A DNA stretch of 64,000 bases. Origin: Bicyclus anynana. Its lineage: Eukaryota; Arthropoda; Insecta; Lepidoptera; Nymphalidae. The stretch lies in contig NC_069084.1 of the NCBI RefSeq assembly GCF_947172395.1, forward strand, positions 744,001 to 808,000, written 5' to 3'. Under the pieces are notes generated by a model, which had not been told where the DNA came from, searched no databases, and saw nothing but the letters and a program-made list of their open reading frames with translations. The position numbers were made by a program, and so were the translations under genes. This document shows, one piece after another, positions 34,201 to 43,655 of the stretch. Position 1 is the first letter of the stretch. Each line of letters starts with the position of its first letter.

Positions 34201-36483
34201 TTTAAACCATTGCCGACGGTCACTGTCATTTTAACTTTTAGACTTTACCTGTATTGGAACTGTGTGGTTAAGTCTCAGAACTGCTCTCCGACTGTCTGAG
34301 CTGTTAATGGAATGACTATTCCATTAACAGCATGGTTGTTCCTGATATAAGCTTAATTTGCTGAACACTAAATTTAGGTTTCGGCCAACAAAATGAACTT
34401 ATTAGGTAGTTCTTTACAAGAGATACAATAAGAACAGGTAGAAAGGACAGCACTATAGTTGAGAAGTCCATCGTATTAGGATAACCCAGTGGTTCAGAGA
34501 GCAGGAATATTGCTCGAGCACTTGATCTCTCTCCTCCAATGGGAAGTCGCATCATTAACTAGAACCTTCAATCAATGTGCCATCCCATCGAATTATCAGA
34601 ATGAGTGTGCAGAAATTTCACCTGAGGTACAAGTTGTGTAGATGACTTGCCTCAACATTGGTGGGCCTAACCAACATTTTGATTAGGAGAGTAGTATTAT
34701 TTACAAAGTTGTTCGAGGTGATTTTGGTAGAAATGTCACTTACATCGGAAAATCCAAACGCAGGCAAACTCGGTGCAATGATCTCGAACACAAACGGATA
34801 TTTTTGGTACGGACAGCTCAATCCAGGGATGGCGTCGTAGAATTCCCGAACAGAACCTGGCCGACCGTGAAGCAGTAGCAGCGGCAAAACTATTTTGTCG
34901 GAGACACCCTGAAAAATTTCAATATTAATTCAGAAATCTTGTATATAACAGTGAATGTTTCTTTAGCTTCTTAATGTTGATGTTAAAAGCAACTGATCCG
35001 TTTCTTACCTCTTTTTTGTAGAATTAACACTAACTGTATGAAAGTCTTTGCAAAAGACAAAAAGCATGACATGTGCAACCCTCGATGGGAGAGTCCGAAC
35101 TCTCCTCTCGAATAGTTTAGGAATTGAATTGCGTCGAAGTCGAATGTCGAAATATGCGTTTTTGAAAACGGCCGTATCTTTTTTTAGTAAACTTAGAAGT
35201 TTGATTTTTTCACAATTTCATGGGACCATAGTCCTGAGTATTGTTTAAACTTCAACTTAATACCTCTACATAGTCCCGAAATAACGAGTCATGAACTCTT
35301 GGCAGACGTTCCGTGTCTTCCTATTGAGCTACGGAACCTTGAAAATTATGCCTCTAAAGAGCAACTAGAGCTGGGCCTAGCCTTAGGCCCAGCTCTAGTT
35401 GCTCTTTAGTAGTCATAGTAGTCATATTTATATACATTTCTTCGTTTCCACAGAAATCCCTTATGTGAGCAGTGCGATGAGGCTAAGCTATGAAACAGAA
35501 GATCTGAGCCATGCAACGAGCCATCAATATTGGATGATGATGATTTTCGTAGAATCAAAAGATACACGCACCGCACATTTGGAATCATCTGGCTTTACAT
35601 GGATGAAGTGTATATCCAGACCCTGGATGTTGGTCTTGTAGTGCGGGAACTGGTTGAAGTACTCCGCTCGCTGGGTGAAGTTGTACTCGTTCGCCCAGTA
35701 GTCCACCCAGGGCTGTAACACGGTGGTGTTGCAGCCGTAGCGGAACCCGACGCCCTGGAGAGGCGGGGTCAGCGGCCGGTGAGTCAGCAGACGGTCGCGG
35801 AGATCCTCGATCATCTGTCAAGGAATTATGTATGTCAAACATGAAAAAATGGCGACAGTCTTGTATTGGAGTCGGTCATCTTGAAATATAATTATTTTAC
35901 TTTTTCAGAACACCCGGCGGTAATCATGTATTTTATTTGATTGGGGGACTTTGTGTTAATCCAGGTTATAATGTATCTCCGTACTAAGTTGCAGTGTAAG
36001 CCATGTTGAGGTCGGAGTTGGTGTCTCAACTTGGTGTCACGAACGTACACTCCCGTGTCATGGAGAGCACGTTGAGTCGTCTGTCCTAGTCATTATCAAT
36101 AACATCTGGTAGTGGTCATACGTGTGTTATACATCTGACAGTCATCATGGTGGGAAGTAGTCATTCAAAAATTAGACCTTTTGTACCCTGAGGACCATAG
36201 GCCATCAATCATTAACTCGTAGTCGCCCATAAGTCAGATGGACAGATAGTAATAATGGTATTCTAAAAGGTTGTGGTATGGTAAGTGATAGTTTCAATGG
36301 AATTACTTCATCATCGAATTCGACGTGGAAGTCCCTTATGGAGTCATCGGTTTGTCCCCGCCTGTCGGCTGGCCCCCACCACTCGTTGGGGTCCAGCTGC
36401 GGCAGGCTCGGAGCCTGCGCGAGCACCAGTGCAACAGCTCCCAGCAGCAGGGCGAGGGTCCGGGTCACGTCACACATCGCCAT
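31217..36483 (-). CDS. Jheh: Gene C: JHEH-type epoxide hydrolase, complete, HGRP in place of HGWP
   Basis: Seven minus-strand exons: 36483-36307, 35814-35572, 34908-34744, 34023-33838, 33310-33160, 32348-32114, 31433-31217, giving 457 aa. The hydrophobic N-terminus is followed by [10 protein letters not shown]. Catalytic residues present: Asp229 in GGDWG, Tyr296 in EETGYIHEQ, Tyr371 in MRIYGE, Glu in ANEF, His426 in GGHF. The oxyanion motif reads HGRPGS (Arg156), a single-base change from Trp. The exon 2/3 junction is longer than in the other copies: the exon 2 donor is placed at GTGCGT after 35572, since the usual position has no donor. The start chosen is the ATG after the AG acceptor at 36484; an upstream in-frame ATG lies in the intron. 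The gene is head to head with pseudogene D. Confidence 0.9.
31571..31699 (-). mobile_element. tRNA-derived SINE (type 1), internally deleted
   Basis: Tail (tacaagttagcccttgact, acctgatggtaagtga) joined directly to the head (aacccaggacctccg, ctgcgccacggagacc). In gene C intron 6. Confidence 0.75.
34300..34331. repeat. Perfect inverted repeat, 14-bp arms, 4-nt loop
   Basis: Arms gctgttaatggaat (34300-34313) and its reverse complement (34318-34331), with loop gact, in gene C intron 3. Confidence 0.95.
35356..35407. repeat. Perfect inverted repeat, 24-bp arms, 4-nt loop
   Basis: Arms 35356-35379 and 35384-35407 are exact reverse complements, with loop gcct, in gene C intron 2. Confidence 0.95.
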
Positions 36484-37168
36484 CTGTATACACATACAGG
36501 TATTAGACATCGAGTATAGTAAAAGACGTAAACAAGCCTCAGACCAATTATAGAAGGACCTGTATCGCACTCATAGTCACGAACAAAATTGCCTGTCATT
36601 TTCTAAGGAAAACAAGCTTAGATTTGGTAAATATCTTATACTAAACTAGAAGTTTTTGCCCGTTTTTTACACAATTCAATTACACAAAAACGTATTTTTA
36701 CGGAGTTCTTTAACCGACGAATACGATTACAACTATTTAACATCGATTCTATAGATACAGTTTTTATAATCGCATTAGATCGTTGATCATATACTTTGAC
36801 AGAAAAGTAACGTCTAGCGAGGCAGGTCCTATACAATAATTAGTCTGAGAAGCAAGCTCATCCAGATATGGTGGATTAGAAGCACGTTTTTGGATTTTGT
36901 AGTGACGATAAGCATGTTAACTTATGTAGAAACCTGCAATGGTGGCACGTTTTCTACGTATCTATGCATCTTATTGTGAAGTCACTTGGAAGTTTATTAT
37001 CATTACCAACAGGGTGGTAACCAGCCAAGAACGAAACTATCCATTAGACAAGTCTTTAGTCAACTTAGAATACACTTCTTGGAATGGTTATTATGGTTAA
37101 CAAGCAAAGTGTTCCACGCCATCAGAAAGATTTAATTTTAAAATTAAAATTAGTTAAAAATTACTTAC

Positions 37169-37267
37169 TGCTCAGGTTACAAAATGAAACTATACAAAGT
37201 GGGTGAAATACTTGCTTCTGTTTATATAGTAAATATCAATTCAAATAAAGTTTGAACAGCTGTTCAC
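37169..37267 (-). promoter_or_regulatory. Promoter and 5' UTR exon of gene C
   Basis: Minus-strand TATATAAA at 37221-37228. The leader ends at GAGCA before GTAAGT (last exon base 37169). Upstream motif gtttgaacagctgttcac (37250-37267) has the same gtttnnacagytg core as genes Z and B. Confidence 0.72.
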
Positions 37268-37763
37268 ATCGTTTGTTACACCCCTCTTCGTGTCTTTATC
37301 TTATAAATAAAAATCTTGTATGTTTCGTGATCGCGTTACTACATTAACTAATACAAATAAGAATACTAAAAATAATGTAATTCAAGATTTTTTTTTAATT
37401 TTACCCCGAAAGGGTTAAAAAGGGGTTGAATTTTTTTGAATATAAATCTTACATGTTTCGAGTTAGAGGACTATTTATTATTTACAAAACATGAGAAAAT
37501 ATAAATAGAAAGTTTAAATCGGTTTTCACGCAGACAAAGTCGCGGTGGTCTGTTAGTTACTTAAAAATATTATAAAGAGGTAAAGTTTATGATATTGTAG
37601 AGGGTAATCTCTAGATCTACAGAATCGATTTTAAAAATTCTTTTACCATTAGAAAGACACGTTTTTGTCTTTGTCACTAAATAATAACTAAAGATGTAGA
37701 AATCAAAAGATTTGTTTTAAAGCAGGTATTTTTTTACTGTACATTTTTGTATAAAACTTTTAG
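37268..37763. other. Divergent spacer between gene C and pseudogene D
   Basis: This is the strand-switch point of the array. A Helitron-like end (about 37521-37557) and a Lep1-type piece (37560-37680) fill much of it. A tataaata at about 37311 could be an old promoter of D, but no donor could be assigned. Confidence 0.5.
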
Positions 37764-38756
37764 ATGGTCAGGTCCCTCATCAAAGTGTCCCTCGTTCTGG
37801 TCATTGGGATAGCAGCAAGCACCACCAATGCAGAAATTCTACCGTAATCCGACCCCAGTGAATGGTGGGGTCCAGAATCTACGCAAGGCCAAACTAATTG
37901 CACCATCAGTCCCTTCAAAGTTTTTTTCTCTCAATAGGTTAGCAATAAAATAAGTACATATGCAATCACATTGATCATATTATAGTGTAAATTATTTTTC
38001 CCTGAGTAGCTTGATCTTTATTACACGCTCGATGTTTATATTTACAAAAATTTTGAAAATCAAAATTTCTGAGAAACGGAACAAGATAAAGTACCACATT
38101 CTGGCTGTTAAGTTGTGTATCTATTAATTAAACAACAGTACAAAGCAGCTGGTTAGTAACAATTTTTGATGACTTGATTATTGATACAAGTTGGGAGGAG
38201 AGGAGTTCATCAAAAATTGTTACTAACAGCTAGAAAGGAATTAATTGTAAAAATCCTAAAGTAATACCTTGACCAGTTTTCACAGCTATCGAAATACTGA
38301 CTTCTTAAAATTAGTTTCATACGTCTTAGAACACCGTTTAACATTTCCATGGATTTAATAGGAGGGGTAGAGTAGTAGGGGTAGGAGTAGGGAAGAAGTG
38401 CACATAAGTCAAAGCGAAGATTAACCGGGTCCGCTGGTTTGTATATAGATTAATAGATCGATAAATAAACTTTACTTGTAAATGTAATAGACAAGATTAA
38501 GTAGTACTTTGTGGATTTAATAATTAATATGCATTGTTAATTCGCAGATGATAGCAGATCTCAAAATACGGCTCAACCGGAAATCAACCCCTCCACTGGC
38601 AGGGGTTGCCTTTGAATACGGTTTCAACGCCGAACAAATATCACATTGGGTGAAATATTGGTCAGGAGATTACAACTTTAGGGAGAGGCAAAGCTTCTTC
38701 AACAAATTCCCGCAATACAAGGCCTGGATCTGCATTTCATCTGGGAGAAGCCTCAG
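37764..38756 (+). pseudogene. Pseudogene D: two-exon relic of a JHEH-type gene
   Basis: Exon 1 (37764-37937) begins with ATG after a TTTTAG acceptor and encodes a hydrophobic N-terminus and PSEWWGPE. It has an in-frame TAA at 37845 (codon 28) and a TAG at 37935, right before the donor. Exon 2 (38548-38756) encodes the usual IADLKIRLN...FEYGFN...FNKFPQYK part, then shifts frame where 13 nt are missing compared with the TNIQGLD region of the other copies. A CCTCAG then GTAACA donor is kept. Exons 3-7 are absent before the promoter of E at 39.9 kb. Confidence 0.92.
38152..38227. repeat. Inverted repeat, ~20-bp arms, ~36-nt spacer
   Basis: gttagtaacaatttttgatg (38152-38171) and its reverse complement near 38208-38227, inside the intron of pseudogene D. 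Confidence 0.85.
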
Positions 38757-39900
38757 GTAACAAAAAAATATATGAGTGGATAAGGCCTATCGTCGGGTAA
38801 TGGACAGGCAAATGGCAAATGGAGGTATACAAGGAGGCAAGTGCATAAATCTAAACTTTCTTTTGCGAATTCCTTAATAAAAAAAGCTCTTCTGGCTCTT
38901 CATAGACTGACTAATTTTAGTGGGTATACTTGAACATTACAACAAACTATTGTGATAATTCTCAAGTCACGTATTTAGTTATTCACTGTTAATTTTAACT
39001 GATCAAAATTACTAACCAGTGTGTTTGCCGTTGAGATTTTCTTTACCAATATCGGCTTTACGGAATACGAAAAATGCGGCTGTTATTGTTTTTATGTTTA
39101 TTTTATTAGGTGGTTCTTTTTTTTACCTGATATTGCGTTTTTTTTTCAAACGGACCAATAGCGATCGACTCACTATATTAATGTCTTTCCGAGACTCATA
39201 TTTTTTGAAATAGGTACTTGCTTACCTAACATTTATTATTGAAACTGAGTAAATTAAAAAAGTATGGTTGTGAGTATAAATACCTACTATGTGGAAGAAT
39301 ATCTGCTCTTAATTCGATTCATAGGCACTTTCATTCACACGCGTGGGTCTCGTTCCCGTAGGAATACGGGGATAATATATAGCCTATAGCCTTCCTCGAT
39401 AAATGGGCTATAACAGTGAAAGAAATTTCCAAATCGGTCTGGTACTTCCTGAGATTAGCGCGTTAAACCAAACAAACAAACTCTTCAGCTTTATAATATT
39501 AGTATAGATTATTAGGTAATTGTTTTCATAATTCTCGATCAACGGTAAATAGAGTTGGTGGACCCCCCCACTAGGTGGAACGAAGACATCAAGCGGGTTG
39601 CAGGGAGCCGCTGGATGCTGGTGACGGCTTTAGTAGACTATGTAAGAGGCCTTTGTCCAGCAGTGGTCGTCCATCGGCTCGGATGATGATTCCTATACTG
39701 TAAACGTCATCGAGATACAGATCTTACTGTATCTTGATATTCAGCTGAATATATGGCCAACAACAAAGTAATTTTGTAGTTTTGTTTTCCTTTTTAAGTA
39801 CGGAACGCTAAAACATTTATTAAAGAAACACTAGCTCAAAATACTTAATTTACAATGCAAATATTTAAATAATATTCCAATTATTACTTAGATGATAACA
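38757..39900. other. Spacer between pseudogene D and gene E
   Basis: Contains a reverse Lep1-type repeat (39350-39513) and an RTE-type LINE end (39545-39695; catcaagcgggttgcaggga, cgtccatcggctcggatgat). No exons 3-7 of D were found. Confidence 0.5.
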
Positions 39901-39941
39901 CACTACCTGCATGGCAAACTGGCTAACGATAAAAACTCAAA

Positions 39942-40072
39942 TATAAAAGAAAATTTTTCATAATAGTTTCTATCAATAATACTTAACGGTTATGACTAAG
40001 TACCTGAAAATTAATTAAGTTACTTTAGTTACCAAAGCGAAAGTTACATAGCCACAGAAATTTTAACTAGCG
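39942..40072 (+). promoter_or_regulatory. Promoter and 5' UTR exon of gene E
   Basis: TATA box tataaaa (39942-39948). The leader ends ctagcg before gtaagt (last exon base 40072). The segment from about 39895 to 40072 aligns with 57255-57433 upstream of gene F (gataacacac, the atataaaaga block and accaaagc with acatag/cacag), so both genes have homologous promoters. Confidence 0.72.
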
Positions 40073-40335
40073 GTAAGTGTTGTAACTCAGTCTATTGACA
40101 TTAATATGACATGTAATAATAGTGGTTATGTTCCTATTGACCAGAGTACGAATGATAGTACTGTCTCAGTCGTTAATTGTAATTTAACCGATCCAGTTAC
40201 AAGTATTGTAACGCAGTCTTTTGACATGTTTACAACCTGTACTAATAGTACAAATATTTCTATACCTGACTACAGTACCAATCCTAGTACTGTTACAATT
40301 GAAAATATTTTAAACTAGAAAATACGACAACGGAG

Positions 40336-42816
40336 GTGCACTGTAACATTAACCTTGTACACCAAAACATACAGAGCATCAACGGCAAGGAATTAGAAGT
40401 TGAACTATTTGTAGAAAAATTCAATATACACATCTTATGTATTACGGAGCATTGCCTCACTAACTCACAGCTGTCAGTACTTAATATTAATAATTATTCA
40501 TTGTCAAGTGTGTTCTTCAGAAGGGCTGGTCATGGTGGCTCTTTAATTATTTTACATAATAACTTAAAATGTAAGGATCGAAAAGATATAGTTAGCCTTT
40601 CTGTAGAATGCATTGTTGAACTATCCTGTGTGGAGTTGGAACAAATTGTTATAGTATGCGTGTACAGACCCCCTCCGGCTGACTTTGATCAATTTGAAGA
40701 GGTAATGGAAGATGTAATGAGGCGATTGTGCACATCTTCCAAACAAATACTGATTTGCGGCGATTTTAATGTTGATATTCTAACAGAAAACTCAAAGTCT
40801 GTTAGATTTCTTAACTTATTCAAATGTTTTGATTTGACACATGCTTTTAACGAACCTACTAGGATAACCGCAACTTCAGGTACCTGTCTAGATAAAATAT
40901 TTTATAATTGTGTGCTTGAGAGAAAGAAGATAATAAATAATTTAAGCTCTGATCATAGTGGTCAAATAATTACTATTTTAAATAATAAAACCAATAACAA
41001 TCAATGGGTAAAGTATAGGCCAATAACTGAAGGTAAATTAGAGCGATTCAAAAACACAATTATTTCTAAAATTCCAAGTCTTGCATTTGAAAATAGTCAT
41101 CCAGACTTACTCTTTGGTACACTTTTCAAGACAATAGACAGAGAGTTTAGTAAAATTTTTAACTTCAAACGCATTAATGCTAGCCAAAAATTAAAGTTTA
41201 GCGAATGGGCTACTGTAGGTATCTATAAAAGTAGAGATAAATTGTACGAGTTGTACGAAAAAAAACAATATACTCAAACGCGAACTTATTTAGATTATGT
41301 AAAAAGATACTCAAAAATTTTCAAACGTGTTTGTATTCTTGCGAAATCGTTACACATCAAACAGAAAATAATTGAGTCTGAGAACAAGATACAAACCACC
41401 TGGAATATAATTAATAGAGAATCAGGAAAAATCAAACCGCGTGATACGAGTTTTGAATTAATTGTCAATGACAAAAAAGTAAACACTGATAACGAGGTTG
41501 TTAATGCCTTTGAAGATTTTTTCCAGAATGTTCCTATCTTGTTAACAGATTCACTGGATTCGTCTGCTACGGAAGCTCAGAGACTATTAAGAGGCAATGT
41601 TAAAGAGTGCAACGATCTTTTTGAATTTCACCATATCACTGTATCTGACATTAAAAAATCTTTCAATTTGTTAAAATTAAAAAGAACTGGAGATCTGTGG
41701 GGCATGTCAGTGAAAGTAATATCTAATATAATTGATGTCATTGCTCCCCACTTAGCCATTATTTTTAATGAATGTGTGGACTTAGGTATTTTTCCGAACC
41801 TAATGAAGCATGGCAAATTGATACCACTTTTTAAATCAGGAGACAAATCAGATCTTAATAATTATAGACCGATTACAATATTGCCAACACTTAGCAAGGT
41901 CTTTGAAAAAATCATATTAAATCAACTTTTATGTCATTTTAATTTAAATAACTTGTTTCATCCTGAACAGTATGGTATTACAAAAGGTCGCAATACTACT
42001 GATGCAGGGGCTAAACTTTTAAAACATATTTATGAAGCATGGGAAAGTTCTAAGAATGCTATTGGTGTGTTCTGTGATCTGTCCAAGGCGTTCGATTGTG
42101 TTGACCATAACACTCTTTTACTCAAGTTAAGCCACTATGGCATCAAAAGTGTTGCGCTTGATCTCATTGCCTCTTATCTCAGTGATAGAACACAAAAGGT
42201 ATGCATAAATGATATAAAGTCGCACGGTTCCACTACCAAAATGGGCGTCCCACAGGGTTCAATTCTGGGTCCTTTTTTATTCCTAGTGTACATAAACGAT
42301 TTACCATTCCATGTCAGCGGCATATGTGAGATTGTACTGTTTGCTGATGACACATCCTTAATTTTTAAGACGGACAGAAATAAAGATAACTCTGACGACG
42401 TAAACCGTGCCATGTCGCATGTGTCGCATTGGTTCACTGCAAATAATCTACTTTTAAATGCCAAGAAAACTAAATGTATTGAGTTTTCAGTGCCAAATGT
42501 AATAAAATTAGAAAAGTCTATAATGATCGATGGTGAAACACTGGAAATGGAGAGTTCCACAGTTTTCCTGGGAGTGACCTTGGATTGTAAACTTCAGTGG
42601 GGTGCTCATATAGAAAAACTGTCTGGTAAACTCAGCTCAGCGGCATTTGCAGTGAGAAAAATAAGACAGTTCACTGATGTTGATACAGCTAGGCTAGTTT
42701 ATTTTGCGTACTTTCACAGCGTAATGACTTACGGAATTTTATTGTGGGGCAAGGTTGCCGATATACAATCTATATTTGTACTTCAGAAAGAGCAATTCGA
42801 GCAATATATCAATTAA
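40336..42816 (+). CDS. LINE ORF2: AP-type endonuclease and reverse transcriptase (Jockey/CR1 group)
   Basis: An 826-codon frame. The N-terminal endonuclease has ICGDFNVDI and SSDHSGQI. The reverse transcriptase follows, with FCDLSKAFDCVDH, GVPQGSILGPFLFLVYIND and the catalytic LFADDTSL. The frame breaks at about 42790 by a missing base in an A-run and again about 30 bp later, and the normal C-terminus continues at 42826-43204 (GLGVLFYNKIPKTV). So it is probably inactive by two single-base deletions. The frame opens at a GTG; the true start is unclear. It replicates itself by target-primed reverse transcription and has no host role that I can see. Confidence 0.85.
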   Translation: MHCNINLVHQNIQSINGKELEVELFVEKFNIHILCITEHCLTNSQLSVLNINNYSLSSVFFRRAGHGGSLIILHNNLKCKDRKDIVSLSVECIVELSCVELEQIVIVCVYRPPPADFDQFEEVMEDVMRRLCTSSKQILICGDFNVDILTENSKSVRFLNLFKCFDLTHAFNEPTRITATSGTCLDKIFYNCVLERKKIINNLSSDHSGQIITILNNKTNNNQWVKYRPITEGKLERFKNTIISKIPSLAFENSHPDLLFGTLFKTIDREFSKIFNFKRINASQKLKFSEWATVGIYKSRDKLYELYEKKQYTQTRTYLDYVKRYSKIFKRVCILAKSLHIKQKIIESENKIQTTWNIINRESGKIKPRDTSFELIVNDKKVNTDNEVVNAFEDFFQNVPILLTDSLDSSATEAQRLLRGNVKECNDLFEFHHITVSDIKKSFNLLKLKRTGDLWGMSVKVISNIIDVIAPHLAIIFNECVDLGIFPNLMKHGKLIPLFKSGDKSDLNNYRPITILPTLSKVFEKIILNQLLCHFNLNNLFHPEQYGITKGRNTTDAGAKLLKHIYEAWESSKNAIGVFCDLSKAFDCVDHNTLLLKLSHYGIKSVALDLIASYLSDRTQKVCINDIKSHGSTTKMGVPQGSILGPFLFLVYINDLPFHVSGICEIVLFADDTSLIFKTDRNKDNSDDVNRAMSHVSHWFTANNLLLNAKKTKCIEFSVPNVIKLEKSIMIDGETLEMESSTVFLGVTLDCKLQWGAHIEKLSGKLSSAAFAVRKIRQFTDVDTARLVYFAYFHSVMTYGILLWGKVADIQSIFVLQKEQFEQYIN

Positions 42817-42825
42817 ATCACGCGA

Positions 42826-43204
42826 GTCCCTTCGTCAAAAGTTTAAAGAAATAGGTATACTAACAGTAGCCTGTCAATATATATATAACAGTATAGTCTA
42901 TGTAAGACAAAATATTAATTTGTACAAACGAAAAGGAGATTTAAACCCACGTCTTACTAGACACGGGCATAAGTTAGTTATTTCTGCATATCGTCTCCAA
43001 AGAGTAAAAAAATCTTTTGTAGGTTTGGGTGTACTCTTCTATAACAAGATCCCCAAGACTGTGATGGACCTGCCAATGCATAGCTTTAAGCAATGTGTTA
43101 AAAAACATTTACTTAGTCGAGGTTACTACAACATTAATGAGTTCCTTAAAGATAAAAGCGCTTGGAGGCCATTGGATCAGCTTCCACCTTCACACAGGAA
43201 ATAA
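42826..43204 (+). pseudogene. Frameshifted C-terminal part of the Jockey-like ORF2
   Basis: Encodes SRESLRQKFKEIGILTV through KIPKTVMDLPMHSF to a stop at 43202-43204. It is in a different frame from the main ORF; two one-base deletions between 42785 and 42826 explain the break. Confidence 0.8.
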
Positions 43205-43504
43205 AACTATAAGAAATTGTAATTGTTATCAATTGTAAATTATAATACTGTATGACTTTTTCAAAAGAGCAACTGTTGAGTTTCTTGCCGGTATCTTCTC
43301 AGCAGAACCTGCCTTCCGAACCGGTGGTAGAATCTTTACAAATAGTCAACTGACGTGTCAAAAGTGCTTGTAAACTGAGCCTACTTGAAATAAATGATTT
43401 TTGATTGATTAATTGATTGATTGAATTTTTTTAAACATACGTACTTTTATTTCATACAAGAAATTAAATATATTCTATACGATATAGGTTGTCAGGTTGT
43501 CTCT

Positions 43505-43640
43505 CTCTCTTTAAATCGTCGGAACCGATTTTTAAAATTATTTTACATATAGAAAGTCACGTTATTTGTGAGTATCATAGGCTATGTTTTATTCCGTTTA
43601 TTCTTACGGGAATGGGAACTAAGCAGAGCGTCTGATAGTA
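43505..43640 (+). mobile_element. Helitron-like (Lep1-type) repeat upstream of gene E exon 1
   Basis: Contains cggaaccgatttttaaaatt, gagtatcataggctatgttt and cttacgggaatgggaact. It ends about 15 bp before the coding exon. Confidence 0.6.
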
Positions 43641-43655
43641 TTTTACTAATTTTAG

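Larger units (their letters stand above)
40083..43430 (+). mobile_element. Near-intact Jockey-like non-LTR retrotransposon
   Basis: Inserted in the 5' UTR intron of gene E, in the sense direction. It has a short upstream ORF (40106-40318), ORF2 (40336-42816), a continuation of ORF2 in another frame (42755-43204), a 3' UTR and a tail of ttgattgattaattgatt type. At least six truncated relatives are in the window (2905, 14495, 23877, 61640, 62490 and others). The exact left end and target duplication were not determined. Confidence 0.82.

Noticed and set aside
37268..37763. Bidirectional promoter shared by C and D
   Set aside because: The promoter of C is clear, but no donor or leader exon for D can be assigned, and the spacer is mostly mobile-element sequence.
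40106..40318. Host microprotein upstream of the LINE ORF
   Set aside because: It sits inside the retroelement copy just before ORF2 and is more likely the end of its first ORF.
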